Positions 8,220 through 17,846 of a stretch of 64,000 nucleotides of DNA are shown in pieces. The position numbers and the translations under genes were made by a program. The notes under the pieces are model-generated. The model searched no databases. It saw only the letters and a program-made list of their open reading frames with translations, and was not told the DNA's origin. Source of the DNA: Clostridium_X cadaveris (GTDB lineage: Bacteria > Bacillota > Clostridia > Clostridiales > Clostridiaceae); NCBI RefSeq assembly GCF_039521325.1, contig NZ_BAAACD010000044.1; one strand, written 5' to 3'. Positions within the stretch are counted from its first letter, which is position 1, and every line of letters begins with the position of its first letter.

Positions 8220-11200
8220 ATGTACAAAAAAATAGATTCTTCCAAATCATTCGTAGATATAGAAAAAGATATATTGAACCTTTGGAAGGAAGAAGACGTA
8301 ATTCAAAAGAATTTTGATTTAAATGAAGGCGGAGAATATTTCACATTTTATGATGGACCTCCAACTGCAAATGGAAAGCCTCACATAGGACACGTACTTA
8401 CTAGAGTTATGAAGGACCTTATACCAAGATACAAGGTAATGAAAGGTTTCAAAGTTTTAAGAAAAGCTGGGTGGGATACTCACGGATTACCAGTTGAGCT
8501 TGAAATAGAAAAGAAACTTGGAATATCAGGTAAAGACCAGATAGAGGGATATGGAGTTGAGAAGTTCATAGGAGAATGTAAGGACAGTGTATTTACATAT
8601 TCTTCTATGTGGAAGAATATGTCTGAGCAGATAGGATACTGGATAGACATGGATAATCCATATGTTACTTACCATAATGAGTATATAGAGTCAGTATGGT
8701 GGGCTTTAAAACAGATGTGGGATAAGGGTCTTTTATATGAAGGACACAAAGTAATGCCATACTGTCCAAGATGTGGAACAGCTTTATCTTCTCACGAAGT
8801 TGCACAAGGATACAAGGACGTTAAAGATCTTACTTGCATTGCAAAGTTTAAGGTTGTTGGAGAGGAAAACAAGTATATACTAGCTTGGACAACAACTCCT
8901 TGGACATTACCATCAAACTTAGCTCTTTGTATAAACAAAGCATACACTTATATAGAAGCTAAGGTCGGAGAAGAAGTTTATGTTATAGCTAAAGATCTTG
9001 CTACTAAGGTTCTTGGAGAAGACTATGAGATAGTTAAGGAATTTAAAGGTTCTGAATTACTTGGAACAAAGTATGAGCAGTTAATGCCATTTGGAAAAGT
9101 TGAAGGAAAAGCATTTGAAGTAATACATGGTGACTATGTAACTTTATCAGATGGTACTGGTATCGTTCATATAGCTCCAGCTTATGGTGAAGATGACAGT
9201 CTTGTAGCTAAGGCTAATGGAATAGCTTTCATTAACTTAGTTGACAGAGAAGGTAAATTCGTAGAAGAAGTTACTCCATGGGCAGGAAAATTCGTTAAGA
9301 AGTGTGACGAAAGTATCTGTAAATGGCTTGAAGAAAACAACAAATTATTCAAGACAGAAAAGCACCTTCACTCATATCCTCATTGTTGGAGATGTGACAC
9401 ACCACTTCTTTACTATCCAAAGGAGAGCTGGTTTGTAAGAATGACTCAGCTTAGAGATAAACTTTTGGAAAATAATAACAAGATAAATTGGTTGCCAGAC
9501 AACGTTAAGACTGGTAGATTTGGAAAGTTCCTTGAAAATGTTATAGACTGGGGAATCTCAAGAGATAGATACTGGGGAACTCCACTTCCAATATGGGAAT
9601 GTGAATGTGGACATAAAGAATGTATAGGAAGCATAGAAGAGCTTAAGAAGAAAGGTATAAATGTACCTAACGATATAGAACTTCATAAACCATATATAGA
9701 CAATGTTCATTTACATTGTGAAAAGTGCGGAAAGGAAATGAAGAGAACTGGAGAAGTTATAGACTGCTGGTTTGACTCAGGATCAATGCCTTTTGCTCAA
9801 TATCACTATCCATTTGAAAATAAAGAAGTCTTTGAAGCTAACTTCCCAGCACAATTTATATCAGAAGCTGTTGACCAGACAAGAGGATGGTTCTATACTC
9901 TTCTAGCTATATCTACAGCTATATTTGATACAAATCCATTTGAGAACTGTGTAGTTCTAGGACACGTATTAGATAAGCACGGAATAAAGATGTCAAAGCA
10001 TAAAGGAAATGTTGTTGATCCTATAGAAGTAATAGAAAGTCAAGGAGCAGATGCTACAAGATGGCATTTCTACACTGCTAGTGCACCATGGCTTCCAACA
10101 AGATTCTCTAAAGACGATGTTGCAGAAGCACAAAGAAGCTTCCTAAGCACATTATGGAATGTTTATTCATTTTATATTTTATATGCAGACCTTGACAAAT
10201 TTGATCCAACAAAATACGAGGATTTTGTATCTGATAATGTAATGGATAAATGGGAAATGTCAAGATTAAACACTTTAGTTAAGACTGTAGATGAAGATTT
10301 ATCAAACTACAGAATAACTCAAGCTGCTTTAAGCATCCAAGACTTTGTAGATGAATTATCTAACTGGTATGTAAGAAGAAACAGATCTAGATATTGGAGT
10401 GAAACTCTAACAGATGATAAGATAGGAGCATACGTTACTCTATACAGAGTTCTTGTGACTTTAACTAAAGTAGCTGCACCATTCATACCATTTGTAACAG
10501 AGGAAATATATCAAAATCTAGTTGTTTCATTAGATAAGAAGGCTCCTGAAAGCGTACACCTTTGCAGCTGGCCAGAATATAAGGCTGAAGAAGTTGACAG
10601 TGCATTAGAAGCTGATATGGATATGGCATACAAGATAGTTAAGCTTGGAAGAAGTGCTAGAAATAGTGCTAATATCAAGAATAGACAGCCGTTATCAGAA
10701 ATGCTTGTAAGTATAAGTTCACTTCCAGAGTATTATGGAGCTATAATAAAAGATGAACTTAATATAAAATCAGTACAGTTTGGAGCAGATCTTTCTAAGT
10801 ATGTTAACTTTGAAATAAAACCAAACCTTCCTGTATTAGGAAAGGCCTATGGTAAGATGATACCTAAGATAAGACAAGAAATAGGAAAGAGAAACCAGAT
10901 GGAATTAGCTCAAACTGTTCAAAATGGTAGAACTGTTACTATAGATGTTGACGGAACTGAAATAGAATTAAATTCTGAAAATCTTCTTGTAACAATGCAG
11001 GGGCTAGAAGGCTATGCATTTGCTGGAGCTGGAGAAGTAGGAGTAGTTTTAGATACTACAATTACTGAAGAGCTTAGAGAAGAAGGGCATGTAAGAGAAA
11101 TGGTAAGCAAAATCCAAAACATGAGAAAAGAAAGCGGATTTGAAGTTGCAGATAAGATAAACTTATATATAGCAAATAATGATAAGCTTATAGAAGTAGT

Positions 11201-11330
11201 TAAGAAGTATGCTGATGTAATAAAGAAAGAAACTCTAACTGTAGAAATTGTATACAATGGAGAGGTAGAGTACACTAACTTTAATATCAATGGAGAAAGC
11301 CTAGACATGGCTGTTGAAGTAGTAAAATAG
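8220..11330 (+). CDS. ileS: Isoleucyl-tRNA synthetase
   Basis: Charges tRNA-Ile. The 1036-residue class I enzyme has HIGH at 55-58 and the signature lysine loop as KMSKH at 590-594 rather than KMSKS. It also has an editing domain (roughly 190-390), the zinc-binding pair CPRCG near 180 and a long C-terminal region. The length and the altered KMSKS motif fit the type-2 (eukaryote-like) IleRS common in clostridia; some members of that type are naturally insensitive to mupirocin, so that trait is possible but not shown here. Start ATG has AAAGGAG ten bases away. It is controlled by the T-box just upstream. Confidence 0.97.
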   Translation: MYKKIDSSKSFVDIEKDILNLWKEEDVIQKNFDLNEGGEYFTFYDGPPTANGKPHIGHVLTRVMKDLIPRYKVMKGFKVLRKAGWDTHGLPVELEIEKKLGISGKDQIEGYGVEKFIGECKDSVFTYSSMWKNMSEQIGYWIDMDNPYVTYHNEYIESVWWALKQMWDKGLLYEGHKVMPYCPRCGTALSSHEVAQGYKDVKDLTCIAKFKVVGEENKYILAWTTTPWTLPSNLALCINKAYTYIEAKVGEEVYVIAKDLATKVLGEDYEIVKEFKGSELLGTKYEQLMPFGKVEGKAFEVIHGDYVTLSDGTGIVHIAPAYGEDDSLVAKANGIAFINLVDREGKFVEEVTPWAGKFVKKCDESICKWLEENNKLFKTEKHLHSYPHCWRCDTPLLYYPKESWFVRMTQLRDKLLENNNKINWLPDNVKTGRFGKFLENVIDWGISRDRYWGTPLPIWECECGHKECIGSIEELKKKGINVPNDIELHKPYIDNVHLHCEKCGKEMKRTGEVIDCWFDSGSMPFAQYHYPFENKEVFEANFPAQFISEAVDQTRGWFYTLLAISTAIFDTNPFENCVVLGHVLDKHGIKMSKHKGNVVDPIEVIESQGADATRWHFYTASAPWLPTRFSKDDVAEAQRSFLSTLWNVYSFYILYADLDKFDPTKYEDFVSDNVMDKWEMSRLNTLVKTVDEDLSNYRITQAALSIQDFVDELSNWYVRRNRSRYWSETLTDDKIGAYVTLYRVLVTLTKVAAPFIPFVTEEIYQNLVVSLDKKAPESVHLCSWPEYKAEEVDSALEADMDMAYKIVKLGRSARNSANIKNRQPLSEMLVSISSLPEYYGAIIKDELNIKSVQFGADLSKYVNFEIKPNLPVLGKAYGKMIPKIRQEIGKRNQMELAQTVQNGRTVTIDVDGTEIELNSENLLVTMQGLEGYAFAGAGEVGVVLDTTITEELREEGHVREMVSKIQNMRKESGFEVADKINLYIANNDKLIEVVKKYADVIKKETLTVEIVYNGEVEYTNFNINGESLDMAVEVVK

Positions 11331-11354
11331 CACACATTTAATTTTATGACTTGT

Positions 11355-11385
11355 GGGATGAAGCGGAATTTTATAGCTTCATCCC
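11355..11385 (+). terminator. Hairpin after ileS
   Basis: A 10-base stem GGGATGAAGC pairs with GCTTCATCCC. The following T tract is weak (TTGTCTATT). Confidence 0.55.
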
Positions 11386-11468
11386 TTGTCTATTGTGAAT
11401 AATAAGGTTTTATGATAAAATATTTAGCTAATGAGAATAATAATAATTAAGAAATAGAGGTGAGGATT

Positions 11469-12467
11469 ATGGCAGCTTCAATAAAGGACGTAGCTAAGGA
11501 AGCAGGAGTTTCAATAGCAACAGTATCTAGAGTTTTAAATGACGTTGACGTAGTAAATGAAGACACCAAGAAAAAAGTAAAAGAGGCTATAAAAAAATTA
11601 GGATACAGACCTAATATAGTAGCTAGAAGTTTAAAGACTCAAAGAACAAGAACTATAGGAATACTAGTACCAGATATATCAAGCCAATTTTATCCAGAAG
11701 TAGTTAGAGGAGCAGAAGACGTTGCAAACATATATGGATACAATATTATGCTATGTAACTCAGATTTGGATATCGAAAAGGAAAAAGAATATCTTAGAGT
11801 TATGAAAGAAAAAATGGTTGATGGAGTTATATATATGAGTAGTTCTCTTCAAGAAGAGATACTTGAACTTATAAATGAACTTCAAGTTACAACTGTGCTT
11901 GTTGAGTCTAAGGATGAAAAGGGTATAATCCCTAGTGTAACCATAGACAATGAGCTTGCTACTTATGAAAGTACAAAATACTTAATAGGAAAGCAAAATA
12001 AAGATATAGCATTTATAGGCGTTCATAAGGACGGAGCAAATGCTTGGTCGGACAGATTTACTGGTTATGAAAAGGCTATTAAAGAAAGCGGACTAAAATT
12101 AAACGAAGACATAATTTATTTTGATGACTTAAGACCAAGATCAGGATATGAAGGCATTAAAGCTATGTTAGAAAATGGATCAAAATTTGATTCACTTGTA
12201 TGTGCTTCAGATGAAGTAGCGATGGGTGCTATTAATGCATTAAGAGATAGTGGAATAAATGTTCCTGGAGATGTAGATGTAGTTGGATTCAATGATATAT
12301 ACGCAGCTTCACTATTCTATCCAAGACTTACGACAATATCTCAACCTATGTATGACATGGGATCAGTAGCTATGAGAATGCTTATAAAGCTTGTCAACCA
12401 TCAAGAGTTAGAACAAACTCAATTTGTACTTCCTCATGATTTAGTTGAAAGAGATTCTTGTAAATAA
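11469..12467 (+). CDS. ccpA: LacI-family regulator, probable catabolite control protein CcpA
   Basis: A 332-residue repressor with an N-terminal helix-turn-helix (residues 5-24, IKDVAKEAGVSIATVSRVLN) and hinge (about 45-57), then a periplasmic-binding-protein-like core. Resemblance to Bacillus CcpA is close along the whole length, including YNIMLCNSD and, near the C terminus, QPMYDMGSVAMRML. CcpA binds cre sites with Ser-phosphorylated HPr to repress or activate carbon genes. It does not sit beside sugar genes, which also favours a global regulator. ATG at 11469 follows GAGGTGA; an in-frame GTG at 11460 lies inside that site. Confidence 0.78.
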   Translation: MAASIKDVAKEAGVSIATVSRVLNDVDVVNEDTKKKVKEAIKKLGYRPNIVARSLKTQRTRTIGILVPDISSQFYPEVVRGAEDVANIYGYNIMLCNSDLDIEKEKEYLRVMKEKMVDGVIYMSSSLQEEILELINELQVTTVLVESKDEKGIIPSVTIDNELATYESTKYLIGKQNKDIAFIGVHKDGANAWSDRFTGYEKAIKESGLKLNEDIIYFDDLRPRSGYEGIKAMLENGSKFDSLVCASDEVAMGAINALRDSGINVPGDVDVVGFNDIYAASLFYPRLTTISQPMYDMGSVAMRMLIKLVNHQELEQTQFVLPHDLVERDSCK

Positions 12468-12482
12468 TAATTTAAAAAGAGT

Positions 12483-12522
12483 GGATTGTAGAATGTTTTA
12501 TACATTTTGCAATCCTTTTTTG
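12483..12522 (+). terminator. Terminator after the CcpA-like gene
   Basis: A 13-base stem with wobble pairs (12483-12495 with 12503-12515) is followed by TTTTTTG. Confidence 0.85.
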
Positions 12523-12656
12523 TTTAAAAAAGTTTAAATCCATAGTAACTTTCTTCTTCATTATAAGAGAAATGAAGATTTTAAATGTAAAGAAAGAGGA
12601 AATAAAAGTATAAAAGAGTATATAATTAAAGAGACGATAGTAAGGAGATGATTAAA

Positions 12657-13328
12657 GTGCATAAAATCCTTGTGGTAGAAGATGACAATATTATAGCAAG
12701 TGCTATAAAAAATCATCTGGAGATATGGGGGTACAATGTGGAGTGCATAACAGATTTTAAGGATATCATACCCACGTTTGTAACCTATGATCCTCAGCTT
12801 GTGCTCATGGACATATCTCTGCCTTTTTATAATGGATATCATTGGTGCTCTGAAATACGTAAACTTTCAAAAGTACCCATAATATTTATATCTTCAGCAA
12901 ATGACAGTATGAATATAGTTATGGCGGTAAATATGGGCGGAGATGATTTTATAGCTAAACCTTTTGATTTCAATGTTCTTGTAGCGAAGGTGCAGGCTAT
13001 TCTTAGAAGAACTTATGATTTTGCTGGTAAAACTAATATTATGGAACATGATGGTGTGATTCTGAATATAAGTGATGCTACACTTCACTATAATGGTGAA
13101 AAGATTGATCTTACTAAAAATGACAACAAGATAATGCAGATTTTAATGAATAATGCTGGGAGGGCAGTTTCTCGTGATACAATAATGACAAAATTATGGG
13201 AAACAGACAGCTATATAGATGATAATACTCTTACGGTGAATATGACACGTTTACGTAAGAAATTAGAGCAGATAGAAATTACTGATTTTATAATCACTAA
13301 AAAGGGAGTAGGATATATGGTGAAGTAA
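12657..13328 (+). CDS. OmpR-type response regulator, Bce module
   Basis: A two-component response regulator of about 223 residues. The receiver domain carries the acidic pair at 9-10, phospho-acceptor Asp52 (LMDISLP) and Lys101 (FIAKPF); a winged-helix DNA-binding domain follows from about 130. It matches the BceR group that controls peptide-antibiotic transporters. GTG at 12657 is preferred over ATG at 12648, since AAGGAG (12642-12647) directly abuts that ATG but is nine bases from the GTG. It is one base from the kinase gene, so the two are coupled. Confidence 0.88.
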   Translation: MHKILVVEDDNIIASAIKNHLEIWGYNVECITDFKDIIPTFVTYDPQLVLMDISLPFYNGYHWCSEIRKLSKVPIIFISSANDSMNIVMAVNMGGDDFIAKPFDFNVLVAKVQAILRRTYDFAGKTNIMEHDGVILNISDATLHYNGEKIDLTKNDNKIMQILMNNAGRAVSRDTIMTKLWETDSYIDDNTLTVNMTRLRKKLEQIEITDFIITKKGVGYMVK

Positions 13329-13329
13329 G

Positions 13330-14343
13330 ATGGGTGAGATAAATGGATTTAAACTTATAATTTTTTATATAAAGAGCAGAGTGAAAATTATAATAGCTTT
13401 TACACTAATTTCATTGATATTTGCATCAGTTTTTTATCTCTATAGAATTCCGGTGGAAATTGTAGGATATGCTTCGTTGCTCAGTATTTTTGTATGTGCT
13501 ATTTTTGTTGTTTTAGACTATATTAATTTTTATAAGAAACATAGAAAATTAACTTGGTTTTTTAAAACTATAGTACATGATGCAGAAAATATGCCATATG
13601 CAAAGGATATAATCGAGGAGGATTATCAGAGGCTTGTAGAGCTTCTCTATAATGAAAAGATGAGAATTATTTCAGAAGAAAATATAAAGAGAAGTGAACT
13701 TGTAGATTATTATACTATGTGGGCTCATCAAATAAAAACACCTATATCTGCCATGAGACTTCTTCTTCAATCGGAAGATAGTAGCCAAAGTTCTACTCTA
13801 TCTATAGAATTATTTAAGATTGAACAGTACGTTGAAATGGTACTTCAGTACCTTAGAATAGATAGTATGTCTCAGGATTTATTATTAAAATATTATAGTC
13901 TTGATGAAATAGTAAGAAAGGCTATTAGGAAATACGCAAAGATTTTTGTAATGAAAAAGATAGCTCTTGATTTTTCAGAATTAGATTGTGATGTACTTAC
14001 TGATGAAAAGTGGCTGATTTTTGTAGTAGAGCAGGTGTTATCAAATGCTCTTAAGTATACAAAAAAAGGAAATATAAAAATCTATATGGATAAAACTGCT
14101 GAAAAGACCCTGGTTATTGAAGACACTGGCATAGGTATTAAGGAAGAAGATATAAATAGAGTTTTTGAAAAAGGATTTACTGGATATAATGGAAGACTTT
14201 ATATAAAATCAACAGGTATAGGATTATATCTATGCAAACAAATAATGAATAAGTTATCTCACGGAATATCCATTGAATCAGAGATAGACAAGGGAACTAA
14301 AGTAAAATTAGATCTTGATACAATAGATTTAAAGATAGAATAG
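13330..14343 (+). CDS. Intramembrane-sensing histidine kinase, Bce type
   Basis: A 337-residue kinase with two transmembrane helices (about 17-38 and 46-64) and almost no extracellular loop, the hallmark of BceS-like kinases that sense through their partner ABC transporter. The phosphorylated His is H133 in HQIKTPIS. The ATP site shows NALKYT, DTGIGI and a G2 box STGIGLYL. It starts one base after the regulator stop. It lies directly upstream of the ABC pair, as in other Bce modules. Confidence 0.88.
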   Translation: MGEINGFKLIIFYIKSRVKIIIAFTLISLIFASVFYLYRIPVEIVGYASLLSIFVCAIFVVLDYINFYKKHRKLTWFFKTIVHDAENMPYAKDIIEEDYQRLVELLYNEKMRIISEENIKRSELVDYYTMWAHQIKTPISAMRLLLQSEDSSQSSTLSIELFKIEQYVEMVLQYLRIDSMSQDLLLKYYSLDEIVRKAIRKYAKIFVMKKIALDFSELDCDVLTDEKWLIFVVEQVLSNALKYTKKGNIKIYMDKTAEKTLVIEDTGIGIKEEDINRVFEKGFTGYNGRLYIKSTGIGLYLCKQIMNKLSHGISIESEIDKGTKVKLDLDTIDLKIE

Positions 14344-14375
14344 AAACGAGTTTAGTAGAAATTAAAAATTGAACA

Positions 14376-14389
14376 TTACATAAGTGTAA
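14376..14389. promoter_or_regulatory. Candidate BceR-type operator
   Basis: TTACATAAGTGTAA is a perfect TTACA-N4-TGTAA inverted repeat. It matches the form described for BceR-like regulators (TNACA-N4-TGTAA). It sits about 55 bases upstream of a TATAAT at 14444-14449 that precedes the ABC genes. Part of the site (AAGTGTAAG, 14382-14390) is repeated 20 bases later at 14402-14410. Confidence 0.6.
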
Positions 14390-14398
14390 GGTAAAGAG

Positions 14399-14441
14399 GG
14401 GAAGTGTAAGGGCTATCTAAGGCAGTACACTTCCCTTTATT
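14399..14441 (+). terminator. Hairpin between the kinase and the ABC genes
   Basis: A 10-base perfect stem (14399-14408 with 14426-14435) is followed by TTTATTGTT. It may partly end kinase transcription just before the transporter promoter, or it may be part of the regulatory site. Confidence 0.45.
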
Positions 14442-14482
14442 GTTATAATGAACATGATGAATGAGAAGGAGGATTATAACAC

Positions 14483-15250
14483 ATGTCAATATTAGAAGTT
14501 AAAAATTTAAAGAAGATATATACAACACGCTTTGGAGGTAATCATGTTCAGGCACTATCAAACGTATCATTCTCAGTTGAAGAAGGAGAATACGTAGCAA
14601 TAATGGGAGAGTCAGGATCAGGAAAAACCACACTCCTTAATATACTTGCATCTTTGGATAAACCAACTAGCGGAGAGGTGTGCTTAGAAGGTAAAAACAT
14701 AGTTTCCATAAAGGAAAAGGAGATTTCTGCATTTAGAAGAGATAATCTAGGATTTGTATTTCAAGATTTTAATTTGTTAGATACATTTTCAATTCAGGAT
14801 AATATATTTTTGCCACTTGTACTTTCGGGTAAATCTTTCAAAGATATGGAGCAAAAACTACAACCTATAGCAAAGAAATTAAAGATAGATAAGATATTAA
14901 AAAAATATCCATATGAAGTATCAGGAGGACAAAAGCAGAGGGCAGCTGTGGCTAGAGCTTTAATAACAAATCCTAAACTTATTCTTGCTGATGAACCAAC
15001 AGGAGCTTTAGATTCTCGCACTACAGATGAGCTTCTTAAGCTATTTGCTGAAATAAATGAAGAAGGTCAGACTATACTTATGGTAACTCATAGTACAAAA
15101 GCAGCAAGTCATGCAAAGAGAGTTTTATTTATAAAAGATGGAGAGGTGTTTCATCAGATATACAGAGCCTCAAATACATATGAGGAGATGTACCAAAAAA
15201 TATCAGACACTCTAACTAGTTTAGCAACAGGTGGTGTCAGAAATGAATAA
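14483..15250 (+). CDS. ABC transporter ATPase, BceA type
   Basis: The nucleotide-binding subunit of a peptide-antibiotic sensing and detoxifying transporter (255 residues). Walker A is GESGSGKT (42-49), the signature is VSGGQKQR, and Walker B is LILADEPTGALD. This is the MacB/LolD-like branch that pairs with FtsX-type permeases. The ATG has GGAGG upstream. It overlaps the permease start by eight bases. Confidence 0.92.
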   Translation: MSILEVKNLKKIYTTRFGGNHVQALSNVSFSVEEGEYVAIMGESGSGKTTLLNILASLDKPTSGEVCLEGKNIVSIKEKEISAFRRDNLGFVFQDFNLLDTFSIQDNIFLPLVLSGKSFKDMEQKLQPIAKKLKIDKILKKYPYEVSGGQKQRAAVARALITNPKLILADEPTGALDSRTTDELLKLFAEINEEGQTILMVTHSTKAASHAKRVLFIKDGEVFHQIYRASNTYEEMYQKISDTLTSLATGGVRNE

Positions 15251-17207
15251 ATTTTTCTATCCCAAGCTTGCTGCAACAACTATAAAGAAGAACGGTAAAG
15301 TCTATATTCCATATATATTAACATGTATTGGATCTATAGCAATGTTTTATATAATACATTCTATCAGTATCAACACAGGCCTCGATATTATGAATGGAGG
15401 AAAGCAGCTGAAGATGCTTCTAAACCTAGGGAAATGGGTCATAGGCATATTTTCTGTAATCTTTCTTTTATATACAAATAGCTTTTTAATAAAAAGAAGA
15501 AAAAAGGAGCTTGGGCTTTATAATATCCTTGGAATGGAAAAAAAGCATATATCAAAGCTTATGCTTTATGAAACTTTAATAATAGCAGTACTCACATTAG
15601 TAAGTGGTATTGCTATAGGAGCATTATTAAGCAAGTTTATGCTTTTACTGCTTTTGAAGATATTGAATTTTGATGTGACTTTAAAATTTTATATATCAAA
15701 AGAGTCAATTTTAAGTACAATGCTTCTATTTATAAGTATTTATGCGGTAATGCTTTTAAATAATTTGAGGCAGATACATCTTTCTAATCCAGTAGAACTT
15801 TTAAAAGGAGGGAACGCAGGAGAAAGAGAACCTAAAACAAAATGGATTTTGACATTAATAGGAGTTGTAAGCCTTGGAGCTGGATATTATATAGCTGTAA
15901 CTACTGAAAATCCATTAAGTGCATTAAATTTATTTTTTATAGCAGTTTTACTTGTTATTGTGGGAACCTATGCTTTATTTACAGCAGGAAGTATCGCTAT
16001 TCTAAAAGCTCTAAAAAAGAACAAGAACTTCTATTATAAATCAAGGAATTTTATAAATGTTTCAAACATGATATACAGAATGAAGCAAAATGCAGTTGGG
16101 CTTGCTAATATATGCATCTTATCTACAGCAATATTGGTGGTTTTATCTACTACAGTATCATTATATATAGGAATGGATGATATACTTAAAACTAGATATC
16201 CAGATGATATTATGATTAGTATTAGCGAAGTTCAGCCAGAAAATATAGAAAAAGTAAATAGCATAATAGAAACTGAAATGCAAAAAAGCGGATTAACTAA
16301 AACAGGTGCGTTAAAACATGGATATATAAGTGAAATATCAATGCAGGAAGATAATAAATTTATTGTAGCAAATAGAGAAGAATCATCTATCACTAATATG
16401 AACATATTGCTCTTTATCACAGCAGATGATTATAATCAGCTAGAAGGTAAATCTGTTCAGCTGGAACAAGGTGAAGTCTTAATATGTGCAGATAATAATA
16501 CGCTTCAAGGAAATAATGTGGAAATTTTTAATAAGCAGTTCAATATTAAAGGATATATAGAAGACTTAAAAATAAAAAGGGAAATGGAAAATATTGTTAA
16601 TGGATATTACATTATAGTTTCAGATATAGATTCGATAAATGAAATTAAAGTGGCAGCAGGAGATGAAGAGAAAGGGATAAATTATTATTATGGTTTGGAT
16701 GTTGAAGGAAGTATGGAAGAGCAATTAGAGCTTACAAATGCTATACAAAGTTCTTTAAACAATAATTCAATAAAGTCAAGTGTGGAAGGAATAGCTACTG
16801 CTAGAGAATCATTTTTCTCAATTTATGGAGGATTATTTTTCATAGGGCTTTTCTTAGGATTATTATTTATAATGGCTACAGTTTTGATTATATATTACAA
16901 ACAGATTTCAGAAGGATATGATGACAAAGAACGTTTTGAGATAATGCAGAAGGTAGGAATGGACAAGAGAGAAGTTAAAAAGTCTATAAATAGCCAAATA
17001 TTAATGGTGTTTTTCTTGCCTCTTGTTATGGCAGTAATTCATCTAGCATTTGCTTTTAAGATAATTACTAGCCTTTTAAAGATATTTAATTTAACTAATA
17101 TAAATTTATTTGTGATATGCACAACTAGTACTATATTAGTATTTGCGATATTTTATATAGTAGTTTACTATGCTACGTCAAAGGTGTATTATAGAATAGT
17201 TCAGTAA
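15243..17207 (+). CDS. FtsX-type ABC permease, BceB type
   Basis: A permease of about 654 residues. Hydrophobic segments fall into an N-terminal group (about residues 15-290), a large extracellular domain (about 310-525) and a last group of three (about 530-650). This is the BceB layout of ten helices with the ligand-binding domain before the final helices. It should sense and remove wall-active peptides such as bacitracin-like agents or lantibiotics; the actual ligand cannot be read from sequence. ATG at 15243 is the likely start, overlapping the ATPase; an in-frame GTG at 15231 is possible. Confidence 0.88.
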   Translation: MNKFFYPKLAATTIKKNGKVYIPYILTCIGSIAMFYIIHSISINTGLDIMNGGKQLKMLLNLGKWVIGIFSVIFLLYTNSFLIKRRKKELGLYNILGMEKKHISKLMLYETLIIAVLTLVSGIAIGALLSKFMLLLLLKILNFDVTLKFYISKESILSTMLLFISIYAVMLLNNLRQIHLSNPVELLKGGNAGEREPKTKWILTLIGVVSLGAGYYIAVTTENPLSALNLFFIAVLLVIVGTYALFTAGSIAILKALKKNKNFYYKSRNFINVSNMIYRMKQNAVGLANICILSTAILVVLSTTVSLYIGMDDILKTRYPDDIMISISEVQPENIEKVNSIIETEMQKSGLTKTGALKHGYISEISMQEDNKFIVANREESSITNMNILLFITADDYNQLEGKSVQLEQGEVLICADNNTLQGNNVEIFNKQFNIKGYIEDLKIKREMENIVNGYYIIVSDIDSINEIKVAAGDEEKGINYYYGLDVEGSMEEQLELTNAIQSSLNNNSIKSSVEGIATARESFFSIYGGLFFIGLFLGLLFIMATVLIIYYKQISEGYDDKERFEIMQKVGMDKREVKKSINSQILMVFFLPLVMAVIHLAFAFKIITSLLKIFNLTNINLFVICTTSTILVFAIFYIVVYYATSKVYYRIVQ

Positions 17208-17254
17208 AAAACAAGTCACTACAAAGAAATACTTTGTGGTGACTTGTTTTTTTA
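17206..17254 (+). terminator. Terminator of the Bce operon
   Basis: About 20 paired bases (17206-17226 with 17232-17252, one wobble) end in a run of T. Confidence 0.92.
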
Positions 17255-17323
17255 ATTCATCTAACATTATAGTTTAGAATATATTTGAAAATATAAACTG
17301 ATTTCTAACCTTAAGATAGAAAT

Positions 17324-17509
17324 CTATAGAATACCTTCTTGTTTTAATAATTCCTCTAGATGCTCAACTTTTGAAGAAAGAAGCATGAAGTTCTTTTTTA
17401 CTGTGTCTTTGCATAGAGATTCATTATCTAAACCATCCTCCATAGCTTTGATAGCTTCTAAAGCTTCGTCTACTTCCCTTTGAGCGAGTTTTAAAGAGTT
17501 TTCATTCAT
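17324..17509 (-). CDS. Small helical protein of unknown function
   Basis: A 61-residue, charged, probably all-helical protein with heptad-like spacing of Leu (KVEHLEELLKQEGIL at the end). I do not recognise it. Support comes from an AAAGGAG site seven bases before the ATG and from close packing with the gene before it (13-base gap). Confidence 0.55.
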   Translation of the reverse strand: MNENSLKLAQREVDEALEAIKAMEDGLDNESLCKDTVKKNFMLLSSKVEHLEELLKQEGIL

Positions 17510-17522
17510 ATGTATTTCTCCT

Positions 17523-17774
17523 TTAATTTAATCTGTTTTTTAGTTCTTCATTATCTAAAGATGGTATAAAAGGTGCTGTAAATGAAAAACTCCTCTTATG
17601 ACCACAATATTCACATGTACAGTTACAAACATCAAATGGCACATCATCTATAAGTGCTAACAGTTTCTTTTCAGCTATAAAGCTTCCACCGCAAATCTCA
17701 CAGGGAGTGCTATTTATTATATTATACTCACTTTCGATAAATTCCATTATATCGTTTATTGTCATTAGTGCCAT
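17523..17774 (-). CDS. Small zinc-ribbon protein of unknown function
   Basis: An 83-residue protein with two cysteine pairs: CEIC near residue 25 and CNCTCEYCG near residue 50-58. The pattern suggests a structural zinc site. ATG at 17774 is used because GGAGG lies directly upstream; a TTG 12 bases earlier would overlap it. It forms a two-gene unit with the 61-residue protein and is divergent from spmA. Confidence 0.65.
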   Translation of the reverse strand: MALMTINDIMEFIESEYNIINSTPCEICGGSFIAEKKLLALIDDVPFDVCNCTCEYCGHKRSFSFTAPFIPSLDNEELKNRLN

Positions 17775-17846
17775 ATAAACCTCCAAAATTATGGGATAAA
17801 ACCATATTTAATATGGTAGCACTGTATTAATTTAAATGCAACCTTA

